Shown here: one piece after another, positions 33,965 through 43,677 of the stretch | Numbering within the stretch: the stretch's first letter is position 1 | How the letters are laid out: each line of letters opens with the position of its first letter | Source of the DNA: Fidelibacterota bacterium | GTDB taxonomy: Bacteria > Fidelibacterota > Marinisomatia > Marinisomatales > JACNKV01 | Direction: 5' to 3' | NCBI GenBank assembly: GCA_014381855.1 | Contig: JACNKV010000069.1 | Coordinates: 1 to 55,753, forward strand | DNA: 55,753 nt | Notes under the pieces: generated by a model | Databases searched by the model: none | What the model was told of the DNA's origin: nothing | Seen by the model: the letters and a program-made list of their open reading frames with translations, nothing else | Made by a program: the position numbers and the translations under genes

Positions 33965-35365
33965 ATGCGTCTGCTGAACAGATATATCCAAAAAGAGCTG
34001 TATTTCCCGTTTATCTTCTCTTTGCTGATTATTATTTTTGTGTTATTTGTCCAGTTTTTACTCAGAGCTATTGACCGTTTCCTCGGAAAGGGGCTAGATG
34101 TCCTTACCATCTTAGAGTATCTTCTGTTAAATCTTGGCTGGATTGTCGCTTTAGCTGTACCCATGGCTGTCCTAATAGCAACACTCATGACATTTGGCCG
34201 TATGTCTGAAGATAATGAAATCAACGCCATGAGATCGTCCGGCATCAGCTTTCTGACGATTATACGTCCGGCCCTTATCTTTGGAGTTTCCGTTGCGCTC
34301 ATGCTGGTGTATTTTAACAATTTCATTTTACCGGAGATGAATTTTAGGGCGAGAATTTTATCCGGTGATATTTATCGAAAACGCCCCGGATTGAATATTG
34401 AACCCGGACATTTCATTAACGATCTCCCTGATTACAGCATGATTATTCGGGAAAAAGAAAATGAAATCATGAAGGATGTACGAATTTTCAGCAAGGCAAA
34501 TCATAGCGAATCGCAGACCAGTATTCATGCTGAGAGCGGTCAACTTTCCACCATGGATGATGCCATCGTCCTTACGCTTTTTAATGGAGAAATTCACGAA
34601 CTCGATCTCAAAGATTTTGGAAATTACCGCCGCATTGAATTTGAACGCCACCGGATTATCCTCCCAGCCGATGACCTTATTTTAAATCGCAGAGATTCTT
34701 CTAACCGTACTGACCGTGAAATGACAATTCCCATGATGATGGCGAAACGTAAGTCTTATCAAAAACGGCTGCAAAATGTTCAAGCAAGAATGATGAAATC
34801 ATTTAAGCGTGTTATCGGCGATTCAACTAAGCTGGGGTCACTTCCACTGGCATTAAGTATTATTGACACATCCCGAACGATGATTGAAAATGACACAACG
34901 TTGAGCGTTAGCCAAAAACGAACGAAAAAACGGAAATTAAAGACACTGGAACGACAGCTGAAAAACGAGTTCAACCTCATGAACAGTTACATGAAAAGCC
35001 AAAATAAATATGAAGTGGAAATCCACAAGAAATTCTCTCTTCCTTTTGCATGCATTTTATTTGTGTTGGTAGGCACTTCACTTGGCGTCTTAGCAAAAAA
35101 AGGGGGATTCGTTATCGGGACGAGCTTGAGTTTCGGATTTTTCCTTGTATACTATATTTTATTGATCAGCGGTGAAGATATGGCCGATAGAAACCTTGTA
35201 AGCCCTGCCGTCGGACTTTGGACTCCAAATCTTATTTTACTAATCGCAGCATTATACCTTACACTTCACACCGTACGCGAACGTACTCCCTTCCAAATTC
35301 CTTGGCCAAAGTTTCTTAGTAAAAAATCTAATCCCGAAGAATCGGATGAAACTCATAAATCATGA
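33965..35365 (+). CDS. LptF/LptG family permease (lipopolysaccharide export)
   Basis: A 466-residue inner-membrane protein of the LptF/LptG family, which with LptB and LptC moves lipopolysaccharide towards the outer membrane. The first membrane helix pair (RYIQKELYFPFIFSLLIIIFVL) and PMAVLIATLMTFGRMSEDNEINAMRSSGIS are typical. A large periplasmic domain (about 110-370) and three C-terminal helices follow (LPFACILFVLVGTSLGVLAKKGG). Its 3' end overlaps the convergent gene on the minus strand by 38 bases. Confidence 0.93.
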   Translation: MRLLNRYIQKELYFPFIFSLLIIIFVLFVQFLLRAIDRFLGKGLDVLTILEYLLLNLGWIVALAVPMAVLIATLMTFGRMSEDNEINAMRSSGISFLTIIRPALIFGVSVALMLVYFNNFILPEMNFRARILSGDIYRKRPGLNIEPGHFINDLPDYSMIIREKENEIMKDVRIFSKANHSESQTSIHAESGQLSTMDDAIVLTLFNGEIHELDLKDFGNYRRIEFERHRIILPADDLILNRRDSSNRTDREMTIPMMMAKRKSYQKRLQNVQARMMKSFKRVIGDSTKLGSLPLALSIIDTSRTMIENDTTLSVSQKRTKKRKLKTLERQLKNEFNLMNSYMKSQNKYEVEIHKKFSLPFACILFVLVGTSLGVLAKKGGFVIGTSLSFGFFLVYYILLISGEDMADRNLVSPAVGLWTPNLILLIAALYLTLHTVRERTPFQIPWPKFLSKKSNPEESDETHKS

Positions 35366-37289
35366 TTCCATCAAATTTGGGTTTAATGCCTGAAAAATAA
35401 TACTCCATAAAGTTTTGTTTGACAGTCTCTCCGGCAGATTGAGAGGCATGGAGTAAATATTTTTTATCCAGAATAATACCTTCATGAGCAATGATGACAC
35501 CCATTTTGAAATATGCATTTTTTACAAAAGCGACTCCGCAAATTTCAGGGATATTTTCCAACAATGCCTGATCTAACCTGTCACTTGGGATATATCGAAC
35601 TTCCATGGCTTTTTCCCAATCTAATTCTAATAATTCCTCACCGTTATTTTTCTTGTTTAACGTGACTTTTGCGGTCTTCAGTTCGCTATTTTTCATCAAC
35701 AAATCTGTTATATTCTCTGTAACAGGATTGGCCGTGATACGGTCGGATGTAAAATGCCACCTTGTCTTGTACGAAGGCTGATGATCTTTATAATGCAAAT
35801 AAATCATATTCTCTCGCGCTTTTTCCCATGAGTTACTCTCAGCCAAGGCAAGGCTGGTGAGCACGTGGGCTGTGCAATCTGAAACATCCAGACGAATAAT
35901 CGGGTCGGCGTCAGGCTCTTGCTCTTCACCTAGCTTGAAAATTTCATAGGGCGTCCCGATCCGCCAAACAGCAATGGCTTTTAATCGTTCACGAAAATCA
36001 GGGTAACGTACCGAAAATCTCCTTAGCATTTCCGATGCTTCGCTTTCTGTCAACTTCCATGGTTTTGGAAGGGATTCAATCCACCAACGATCCCGCAGCT
36101 TTAATTTTTTGTTCGGCTCCGTATATCCTAAGGATTCATAAACCGCTGAGTGAATTCGCTGACGCCAATCATAATAATGCGGTGATTTCGTTTCACGCTT
36201 CGGGTGAACAGCGTTTGTCAGTAAAATCACAAAAATATCATTCATAGGGTCAATCCACAGCGAGGTACCGGTAAATCCGGTGTGCCCATAACTTTCGGAG
36301 CTTAGATACACGCCACCGGATGCCTTCCCGGATGGACTGTCCCACCCCAGACAACGGGAGCTACCTTCTACAACATTCGCTCTTTTTGTAAATAATTCTA
36401 CTGTTGCTTCATCAAAAATACGATTACTGTTATAGATTCCTTTATTCAGCATCATTTGTGAAAATATTGCTAAATCACCGGCTGTTGAAAATAGTCCGGC
36501 ATGCCCGGCCACTCCACCGATACTGCGAGCGTTTTCATCATGAACATGACCATGTACATATCCCCGTTCTTCAAGACAGTATTCGGTTGGAACAATGCGG
36601 TCTAAATATTCTTCCGATGGGTTGTACATTGAAGAAGTCATATTCAGCGGATCAAACACCGATTTTTTAAGATAGTCATCCATTGAATTACCAACAATTT
36701 TTTCGATTACTTTTCCAAGCGTGATTAAACCGACATCTGAATAGACTGTATTTTCTCTGACCGAATATTCCAACTCGGTTCTTAATATGCTATCAATCCG
36801 CGCATCAATTCCATCCCTCATCTTGAAATAATGTTTGAATGGCGGCAATCCGGAAGTATGAGTGATCAAATGACGAATCGTCACCGAGGATTTATCCGTT
36901 TTTATTCCGCGAAACGTTGGTAAATATGTACTGACATTTTCATCTAAGTCCAATCTTCCCTCTTCGGTCAGTTTCATTACGGCAGAGGTTGTACCGATCA
37001 CTTTGGTGATGGATGCCAAATCAAAAATATCATCTGTTCGGTTTTGGTGTTTTCCTTCAATCGTGTGATGCCCAAATGCTTTATGAAAAAATATTTTTCC
37101 GTCTTTTGCTGCTAAAAGTACACCTCCGGGCCAGGCAGAATCCTGTAGCGCTTCCGTCAGTATTTTTTCCAGCGATTCAGTCTTAGCACCAACTTCTGTT
37201 GGTAAAACCGACAAAAGTTCATGTTCTGAATGTCCGATTGCCAGTCCAAGAAGTAATAAGATAATACGCTTTGATAAGTACTTAATCAT
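35328..37289 (-). CDS. Beta-lactamase-like serine hydrolase fused to a DUF1460 amidase domain
   Basis: A 653-residue exported protein. After a signal sequence comes a class-C beta-lactamase/penicillin-binding fold (about 40-400) with Ser93-x-x-Lys96 (LASITK), the second motif Tyr-Ser-Asp at 183-185 (YSDVGL) in place of the usual YxN, and an HTGFTG motif in place of KTG. The C-terminal part (about 420-653) looks like DUF1460, an NlpC/P60-like family that cleaves near the end of murein peptides: IGTPYEIFKLGEEQEPDADPI, DVSDCTAHVLTSLAL with the Cys and DKKYLLHASQS with the His. Both domains act on peptidoglycan, so the fusion probably trims murein peptides in the periplasm. Confidence 0.87.
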   Translation of the reverse strand: MIKYLSKRIILLLLGLAIGHSEHELLSVLPTEVGAKTESLEKILTEALQDSAWPGGVLLAAKDGKIFFHKAFGHHTIEGKHQNRTDDIFDLASITKVIGTTSAVMKLTEEGRLDLDENVSTYLPTFRGIKTDKSSVTIRHLITHTSGLPPFKHYFKMRDGIDARIDSILRTELEYSVRENTVYSDVGLITLGKVIEKIVGNSMDDYLKKSVFDPLNMTSSMYNPSEEYLDRIVPTEYCLEERGYVHGHVHDENARSIGGVAGHAGLFSTAGDLAIFSQMMLNKGIYNSNRIFDEATVELFTKRANVVEGSSRCLGWDSPSGKASGGVYLSSESYGHTGFTGTSLWIDPMNDIFVILLTNAVHPKRETKSPHYYDWRQRIHSAVYESLGYTEPNKKLKLRDRWWIESLPKPWKLTESEASEMLRRFSVRYPDFRERLKAIAVWRIGTPYEIFKLGEEQEPDADPIIRLDVSDCTAHVLTSLALAESNSWEKARENMIYLHYKDHQPSYKTRWHFTSDRITANPVTENITDLLMKNSELKTAKVTLNKKNNGEELLELDWEKAMEVRYIPSDRLDQALLENIPEICGVAFVKNAYFKMGVIIAHEGIILDKKYLLHASQSAGETVKQNFMEYYFSGIKPKFDGIMIYEFHPILRD

Positions 37290-37393
37290 GGTAGTAAGTT
37301 TACGGAAAATTACTGTGTCAGAATTAGTAGTATTTTTTCATTTTGGAGTGGATTGACTGAGTGCTCGCATTCCGTATTTGCGGGGTCAATCAA

Positions 37394-37412
37394 ATGCCGA
37401 CACAGTCGGCAT
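37394..37412 (+). repeat. Intergenic palindrome ATGCCGAC-ACA-GTCGGCAT
   Basis: Perfect 8-base inverted repeat in the 199-base spacer between the divergent beta-lactamase-like and amidase-like genes. It is a member of the short palindrome family of this window. It could be an operator for the divergent promoters. Confidence 0.6.
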
Positions 37413-37488
37413 ACTCCATAATATTATTGACTGAAGAACGCCTTTAGCTGTAAAATTTGGGCATTAGTTTGATGATTTAACTAAAGAT

Positions 37489-40473
37489 ATGATTACATCA
37501 AAAGACATATTAAAATTACTTCTTTACTCCATTCTCGGGCTGTTCTTCCTGGATGGCTGCGCGCATGTCATCACCGTTCAAAACGGGTACGATTACGCAT
37601 CCATGGACCGCCTAACCAAGAAAGTCCATAATAAAGCAGAACGATTTATTACAAAAGCCCAATCCGGTGATTTTTCTTATATGCTTCATGAAGGGACTAA
37701 AATCGTATCTGTTGAAGTTGATAAAACCTCCAAAACGATCGTTATCGATTTCAGCCCGGAATTCGCCTTTATGCCGATGCGATTATACACTGAGAAAAGT
37801 ATCTATTTAAGTATGCGTTCAGCTCTTGGCTGGCGGTTTAGAAACTATACACTTACTTTACGCTCTTTGCATCGTCCCATCCATGAACTGATACCAAATT
37901 ATTATCGCGGTGAATTTCAGGACAAGACTCGTATCCCGCTGAAAATGCCTACAACTGCGGCACATGTAACGAAGACCAGCATCCCGTTTGAAATCACAGC
38001 CGGACTAAGCGATAACCATCTGGCGGTTTGGCATAGCCACGGTTGGTATTACAATAACGAGACCGACCGATGGGAATGGATGCGACCTCGCCTTTTTCAG
38101 ACAGTAGAAGATTTGCTACCAATGTCTTTTACTATCCCCTACCTTTTTCCGATGCTCGAAAATTCCGGTGCAAACCTCTATATTCCCAAAGAACGTGACC
38201 CGCAAACAAATGAAGTCATTTGCGACAACGACTCACCAGATTCTACAACTGTCGAAACCGGAGATTGGCAAACGGCTGAAACTCCGGGATTTGCCATTGG
38301 ATTGCCACCCTACGGAATCGGAGACAATCCTTTTCGACAAGGCAGTTTTCGATTTACGACGACAGACTCGGTCGCAACCGCTTCTGTAACATGGATACCG
38401 GAAATTACCAAAACCGGTGAATACGCTGTCTATATTTCCTACGGAAAGCTGGCTTCCGCTGTAAGCGATGCAAAATACACCGTTCATCATGCAGGAGGGG
38501 CTACAACATTTTTAGTAAACCAGCAATTGGGTTATGAAACCTGGGTGTATCTTGGTACATTCAAATTCATCAAAGATAAAACATGCTCGGTAGTTCTGTC
38601 AAATCAAAGCAAATCGTCGGGGAGGTCCATCTCTGCTGATGCCGTGCGGTTCGGTGGCGGGATGGGCAATATCATCCGTGGCGGTAAAACCGGAAAACGC
38701 CCCCGCTTTCTTGAAAGTGCGCGTTACTATTTGCAGTACGCCGGGATGCCGGATTCGCTGTATAATGTGCATGCCGATACCAATGATTACAAGGACGATT
38801 ATCAGCGCGGGGAATGGGTGAATTATCTTAAAGGCAACCCTTACGGACCAAATACGAATCGGGAGATCGACGGGCTGAAAATTCCGATCGATCTGGCGTT
38901 GGCGTTTCATACTGATGCCGGAATCAAAGAGAATTCCTCTATCGGAACACTTGCGATTTACCGCTTGGAAGATGAGCTGGAATCAGAATATTTCCCGGAT
39001 TCAACTTCTCGAATGGCGAACCGCGATCTGGCGGATCTTGTACAAACCCAAATTGTGGATGATATTTGGAAAAAATACGACCCCAATTGGAACCGCCGAA
39101 AACTGTGGAACGCCGATTACCGTTCGGCACGGACACCTAACGTTCCAACCCTGCTGTTAGAATTGCTATCTCATCAGAATTTTTATGACATGCAATTTGC
39201 TCTCGATCCGCAGTTCCGGTTTGATGTCAGCCGCAGTATTTATAAGGGCATCTTAAAATATCTTACAAATCAGAAAAATCGTGATTACGTTGTTCATCCA
39301 CTGCCGGTGAATCATTTTGCCGCAGAATTTGTTGACGCCATTAAAGTCAGGCTATCATGGAAGCCGGTTTTCGATCCGCTGGAACCAACCGCCGTTCCTG
39401 AAAAATATATTGTCTATACCCGAATCGCTGACGGCGGATTTGATAATGGAACCGTTGTTGATACTTCCGGTTCGATCATCCTAACCATAAAGCCCGGAAT
39501 TATTTACAGCTATAAAGTAACTGCCGTTAATACGGGCGGAGAGAGTTTTCCATCAGAGATTCTGTCGGTTTACAGGGATGTTAAAAACCCAAAAACGGTG
39601 CTAATTGTCAATGGATTTGACCGCGTTTCCGGTCCGGCTATCGTAGATGAAAACGGGCATAGGGGATTCGCAAATATTATCGATGAGGGTGTGTCGTATA
39701 AATATGACCTGAATTTCACCGGTGCACAGTTTGATTTCACCCCGGAATCACAATGGACGACCAACGATTTGCCGGGGCACGGCGCCAGCCATGCCGACCT
39801 TGAAACAAAAATCATCCCCGGTAATACATTTGACTTCCCGTACATCCACGGTGTTTCTATCAAAAACGCAGGATATTCATTTGTCTCCGTCAGTGATGAA
39901 GTTGCCGAAGACAGTCTTTTCAATCTCTCCAAATACAGTATGGTGGATTTTATTTTAGGTGAGGAAAAATCTACTACCACTTTGATGGGTGATAGTTTAA
40001 ACTACACTGTTTTTTCCGATGCAATGATCACTCAGATTACTGATTATTGCGGTAATGGTGGAAATCTGTTCGTTTCCGGAGCGCATATCGGGACCGATCT
40101 TTTCAGCGGAAAATCAGAAAGTCACCCGGATATACGTTTTGCCCGTGATGTGTTAATATTCAATTGGGCAACCGACCATGCTTCACAATCGGGGACTGTC
40201 TTTTCAACCGATGTTATTCCTGAACTTGAGCAGATATCCTTTAATCAAAACTTTCACCCTTCCGTTTACAAAGTCGAATCCCCTGATGCGCTGGACCCTA
40301 TCCCGGGCATGTCTTCTTCCCTGCTGCGATATGGCGATAATCATTTTAGCGCCGGAACCTATTACAACGGCAATTATCGAGCAGTTGTGCTGGGCTTCCC
40401 GTTTGAGACGATTATTGACCAAGTGAAAAGAGATACGCTGATGAAGGCGGTGTTAGAAGCTTTTAGTCAATAA
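37489..40473 (+). CDS. Lipoprotein, golvesin C-terminal-like / N-acetylmuramoyl-L-alanine amidase-like
   Basis: A 994-residue outer-membrane-type lipoprotein (lipobox LDGC, Cys24). It resembles proteins of Bacteroidota annotated as xanthan lyase or golvesin-domain amidase. The parts seen are a beta-rich domain (about 260-390, with the pattern WIPEITKTGEYAVYISY ... VVLSNQS typical of golvesin C-terminal domains), an amidase-3-like region (about 450-600, ALAFHTDAG and VPTLLLELLSHQNF) and a fibronectin-III-like domain (about 620-690). A C-terminal region with GGNLFVSGAHIGTDLF follows. HTDAG and LLELLSHQNF correspond to the metal-site and catalytic-Glu regions of amidase-3 enzymes. Peptidoglycan cleavage is likely, but a polysaccharide substrate is possible. 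Confidence 0.78.
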   Translation: MITSKDILKLLLYSILGLFFLDGCAHVITVQNGYDYASMDRLTKKVHNKAERFITKAQSGDFSYMLHEGTKIVSVEVDKTSKTIVIDFSPEFAFMPMRLYTEKSIYLSMRSALGWRFRNYTLTLRSLHRPIHELIPNYYRGEFQDKTRIPLKMPTTAAHVTKTSIPFEITAGLSDNHLAVWHSHGWYYNNETDRWEWMRPRLFQTVEDLLPMSFTIPYLFPMLENSGANLYIPKERDPQTNEVICDNDSPDSTTVETGDWQTAETPGFAIGLPPYGIGDNPFRQGSFRFTTTDSVATASVTWIPEITKTGEYAVYISYGKLASAVSDAKYTVHHAGGATTFLVNQQLGYETWVYLGTFKFIKDKTCSVVLSNQSKSSGRSISADAVRFGGGMGNIIRGGKTGKRPRFLESARYYLQYAGMPDSLYNVHADTNDYKDDYQRGEWVNYLKGNPYGPNTNREIDGLKIPIDLALAFHTDAGIKENSSIGTLAIYRLEDELESEYFPDSTSRMANRDLADLVQTQIVDDIWKKYDPNWNRRKLWNADYRSARTPNVPTLLLELLSHQNFYDMQFALDPQFRFDVSRSIYKGILKYLTNQKNRDYVVHPLPVNHFAAEFVDAIKVRLSWKPVFDPLEPTAVPEKYIVYTRIADGGFDNGTVVDTSGSIILTIKPGIIYSYKVTAVNTGGESFPSEILSVYRDVKNPKTVLIVNGFDRVSGPAIVDENGHRGFANIIDEGVSYKYDLNFTGAQFDFTPESQWTTNDLPGHGASHADLETKIIPGNTFDFPYIHGVSIKNAGYSFVSVSDEVAEDSLFNLSKYSMVDFILGEEKSTTTLMGDSLNYTVFSDAMITQITDYCGNGGNLFVSGAHIGTDLFSGKSESHPDIRFARDVLIFNWATDHASQSGTVFSTDVIPELEQISFNQNFHPSVYKVESPDALDPIPGMSSSLLRYGDNHFSAGTYYNGNYRAVVLGFPFETIIDQVKRDTLMKAVLEAFSQ

Positions 40474-40677
40474 ACATAATGCGGTAGGTATTAATCAGTG
40501 AATTGACAAATGTTAACTTCCGCAAAGTTCACCTAAGCTCTACCGCCAATCTCTAATATTTTGCTCACTCCTCCACTTCTTAAAGACCGAAGCATTAGCC
40601 CCAATCTCCCGACTTTTCACTTTATACCCCGTACAAAACACGGGATCTCAGCTACACTTCGACTTTCTACTCATTAC
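40474..40677. other. Convergent spacer with a family-A hairpin
   Basis: This 204-base spacer separates the convergent amidase-like and namZ genes. CCCGT - ACAAAAC - ACGGG at 40628-40644 is one of three copies of the same hairpin type (others at 48118 and 49532). It lies downstream of both genes. No gene was found. Confidence 0.6.
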
Positions 40678-41970
40678 TCAATCGTACAAATAATATTTTT
40701 TTGACAACTCTCTGAAAGCTTTTACGTCTTTTTGGAGATAGTTCTTAATATCTTCGTAGCGATAATTCTCACTGAATAATTCCCGGATTTTGGAAGTTCC
40801 CACTACCTTGTCAAACATCGCCAAACGGGTTTCATCAGCAATCTCAAACGGTTTTTTGTTCGGATAATGTTTATTGTGAGCTTCCATAAATAAAAACTGA
40901 ATACTCATCAAATCAATATCAGACGGATCGTCCAAATGGATTTGAACGCCACCCAGATATTCGTTTTTTCCCAGCGCATAATAAGGTTTGTAAGAAACCG
41001 GACGGATTTTCACTCCCTGCAATCCTAATGAATTCAATTCATCAGTAATGATAGTTCCGTCAATCCAGGGAGCGCCAATCATACGAAACGGCAGAGTGTA
41101 GCCAACTCCGATTGAGAATACGCCTAATTCCCCCAAAATACCGGTACTGACGTAATAAAGTGGTGTATCCTCATGCGGGATATGTGGAGAAGTCGGTACC
41201 CAAGGCAATTCTGTTTCTTCAAATGTCATCGATCGGTTCCAGCCTTTCATCGGGATTACTGTAAGTTGGCAGGATACACTGCCGGCTAACATTCCTTCAT
41301 CGTTCAACATGGATGCCAATTCTCCTACCGTTAAGCCGTGTACATACGGAATGGCAAACTGACTCACAAAGGAACGATATTGATCTTCGATGATATTACC
41401 TTCGATATGGTTTCCGCCCAGCGGATTGGGTCTGTCCAGCACTACCATCTCAATCCCGTTTTCGGCGGCGGCTTCCATCGCAAGTCCCATGGTGCTGATG
41501 TAAGTATATGAACGGGCTCCGATATCTTGAATATCAAATATCAGTACATCAATGTCTTTCAGCATTTCTGAGGTGGGTTTTCGTGTTTTACCATAGAGCG
41601 GATACACCGGAAGGTTTGTTTTAGCATCTGTGAAATAACTTATATGTTCACCGGCAGTCCTATCTCCTCGCACACCGTGTTCAGGTCCGTATAAAGCTGT
41701 AAGTTTGACGTATGGAGATTCATTTAACAGATCGATGGTTGAAACAAAATCACGGTTGATGCCGGTAGCATTTGTGATGAGCCCGACCTTTTTGTCTTTT
41801 AAAATATCAAAATTGTTCTCAGTTAGGACTTCAATCCCGGTTTTTACGACTTGTTCTTTTTCTTTTACGACTTCTGTTTTTATTCTGATCTTTGGCAGAT
41901 GTGAGCAGCCGGGAAGCAGCAGAAATACAACTACAATAAAAATTGATAATAAAGTGGTCTTGGTTCTCAT
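40678..41970 (-). CDS. namZ: Exo-beta-N-acetylmuramidase NamZ-like (DUF1343), lipoprotein
   Basis: A 430-residue protein with a lipobox (LPGC, Cys22) and the full DUF1343 fold: KKVGLITNATGINRDFVSTIDLL, LYGPEHGVRGD, DVLIFDIQDIGARSYTYISTMG, VVLDRPNPLGG and FSIGVGYTLPFRMIGAPW. NamZ proteins release terminal N-acetylmuramic acid from murein fragments. FDIQDIG and EHG carry conserved acidic residues implied in catalysis. The neighbours (kinase-SpoIID fusion, sodium symporter, NagX-like) fit uptake and use of the freed sugar. It is divergent from the GT2 gene. Confidence 0.92.
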   Translation of the reverse strand: MRTKTTLLSIFIVVVFLLLPGCSHLPKIRIKTEVVKEKEQVVKTGIEVLTENNFDILKDKKVGLITNATGINRDFVSTIDLLNESPYVKLTALYGPEHGVRGDRTAGEHISYFTDAKTNLPVYPLYGKTRKPTSEMLKDIDVLIFDIQDIGARSYTYISTMGLAMEAAAENGIEMVVLDRPNPLGGNHIEGNIIEDQYRSFVSQFAIPYVHGLTVGELASMLNDEGMLAGSVSCQLTVIPMKGWNRSMTFEETELPWVPTSPHIPHEDTPLYYVSTGILGELGVFSIGVGYTLPFRMIGAPWIDGTIITDELNSLGLQGVKIRPVSYKPYYALGKNEYLGGVQIHLDDPSDIDLMSIQFLFMEAHNKHYPNKKPFEIADETRLAMFDKVVGTSKIRELFSENYRYEDIKNYLQKDVKAFRELSKKYYLYD

Positions 41971-42101
41971 GAATCGCTTTCTTTTAAGTTTTTTCCGATG
42001 GGAAATTACTTAAATTCGGAGTACACATATAGAATAATATTTTAGTAACTTTTCGGTCTTATAAACAAAGGAATCTATCCCTAATCACTTAGAAAGGTTT
42101 T

Positions 42102-43634
42102 ATGCAAGTTAATACCACTGTCATTTTCCACATTTCGGAAGTGGAAACCAAATCCGATGATGAACTACAAAATCTCATTAATAAATTTAATTCCATTTAC
42201 CACTCTAGCCATTTAATTGCAATCGCTGATGCGAATCCGATAAGCTTGTCGGCTAAGTTTGATGAGATACTTACCATTATCTCTGCTAAAAACGCTACTT
42301 TTCCCGAGCAATGGAATTCAGCTCTTTCAAAAGTACACACTGAGACTGTCCTCTATATTGATAATAGACATGCGCCTGTCATTCCTGCCGATTCTGTGTT
42401 AAATATATTTCATCTGGCTAAAGAACGAAATGATAATGCCGGAATGATCTACGGAGACTATTCAATCAACACCGATGATGAAGAACAGGAAATCCATTTA
42501 CTCCCCCACCATCCTGGGCGACTGCGTGATAATCAGGATTACGGGAAAATGTTTTACTTTGATACTGCAGCGGTGAAAAAGATTGGCGGCATGGATATAG
42601 ACTTAGCTTACAATCATTTATATGATTTGAGATTAAAATTAGCCGAACAAACTGAATTAATCCGTGTGGCAAATAAATATAGCGGGAGTCTTTACACAGT
42701 TTATTCAGGAAAGGATAAAGCTAACGTTTTCGATTATTTGTTAGCGGGAAAAGAGCAACAGTTAGAAGCAGAAAATACACTGACAAACCATTTAGAAAGA
42801 ATTGGGGCGAAACTTTATCCTAATCAAGGATTCAAAACCGCTCCGAAAGGAGATTTTTCTCTTACGGCTTCTGTTATCATCCCGGTTAACAACCGCCCCG
42901 AATTTATCGGCACTGCAATTGAGAGTGTGCAAAACCAAAGTATTTCTGAAATCGAAGTGCTCGTTGTCGTCAACGGCGGCAAAGATGATCCGACTATCCC
43001 GGCAGTAAAAGAGTATTTATCCGGTGGAAATAAATATGACAGCAATAAACCAGAAGTGCGTTTACTAATAACGGACATTAATAATATTGGCTTCTGTTTA
43101 AATTATGGTGCAACAAATGCCAATGGTAAATATTATGTTCAACTTGATTCGGATGACCGATTGAAAGCAAATGCCGTCGAATCCATTGTAAAAGTGTTTG
43201 ATTCAGATCCTACCGTCGGAATGGTTATTGGTTCTTACGATGTGTGGGAGAAAAAAGGTTCAGGAGAGTTGGTGCGCATGGATGAAATTCCTGTCGTAAC
43301 GCATGATGAATGGACAGACGACAATGGGCGGAACAATTTATTACGTATAAACGGAGCCGGTGCACCACGTTCGATCCCGATTGCGCTCATCAAATCCATC
43401 GGTTGGTTTGGAATAAATGACGATCCGTATGCGTTGAATTATGGCGAGGATTATGATATGGTATTGCGTATTAGTGAGCAGTATAAAATCGGACGAATAT
43501 ATTCCCCGATTTATGAAGTTATTCGTCATTCCGGCGGGACCGACCATGCTATTAATCAAGCAGTTGTTGACAGAAATGACGAAGCTAAAGACTGGATGCG
43601 GCTAGAAGCATTACAACGCCGGCAAAATGCGTAA
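42102..43634 (+). CDS. Family 2 glycosyltransferase with an extra N-terminal half
   Basis: A 510-residue protein. Residues about 245-500 are a clear GT2 domain (TASVIIPVNNRPEFIGTAIESVQNQS, then YVQLDSDDRL with the metal-binding DxD at the expected place, and NYGEDYDMVLRI). Residues 1-240 look like a second, poorly conserved GT-A-like half (YIDNRHAPVIPADSVLNIFHLA ... GDYSIN ... AVKKIGGMD), so the protein may be a duplicated transferase in which the first half has lost catalysis. There is no signal peptide or membrane anchor. It heads the kinase-SpoIID/symporter gene run with a good ribosome binding site (GAAAGG). Confidence 0.83.
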   Translation: MQVNTTVIFHISEVETKSDDELQNLINKFNSIYHSSHLIAIADANPISLSAKFDEILTIISAKNATFPEQWNSALSKVHTETVLYIDNRHAPVIPADSVLNIFHLAKERNDNAGMIYGDYSINTDDEEQEIHLLPHHPGRLRDNQDYGKMFYFDTAAVKKIGGMDIDLAYNHLYDLRLKLAEQTELIRVANKYSGSLYTVYSGKDKANVFDYLLAGKEQQLEAENTLTNHLERIGAKLYPNQGFKTAPKGDFSLTASVIIPVNNRPEFIGTAIESVQNQSISEIEVLVVVNGGKDDPTIPAVKEYLSGGNKYDSNKPEVRLLITDINNIGFCLNYGATNANGKYYVQLDSDDRLKANAVESIVKVFDSDPTVGMVIGSYDVWEKKGSGELVRMDEIPVVTHDEWTDDNGRNNLLRINGAGAPRSIPIALIKSIGWFGINDDPYALNYGEDYDMVLRISEQYKIGRIYSPIYEVIRHSGGTDHAINQAVVDRNDEAKDWMRLEALQRRQNA

Positions 43635-43642
43635 AACGTAAT
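43631..43642 (+). repeat. GTAAAACGTAAT repeat copy
   Basis: GTAAAACGTAAT at the end of the GT2 gene (its TAA stop is inside the repeat). The same 12-mer occurs at 29485-29496, and inverted at 29521-29532 and 50072-50083. Confidence 0.6.
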
Positions 43643-43677
43643 TATTTAAAACGTAACAAAAAAAACACTTCGAAATA

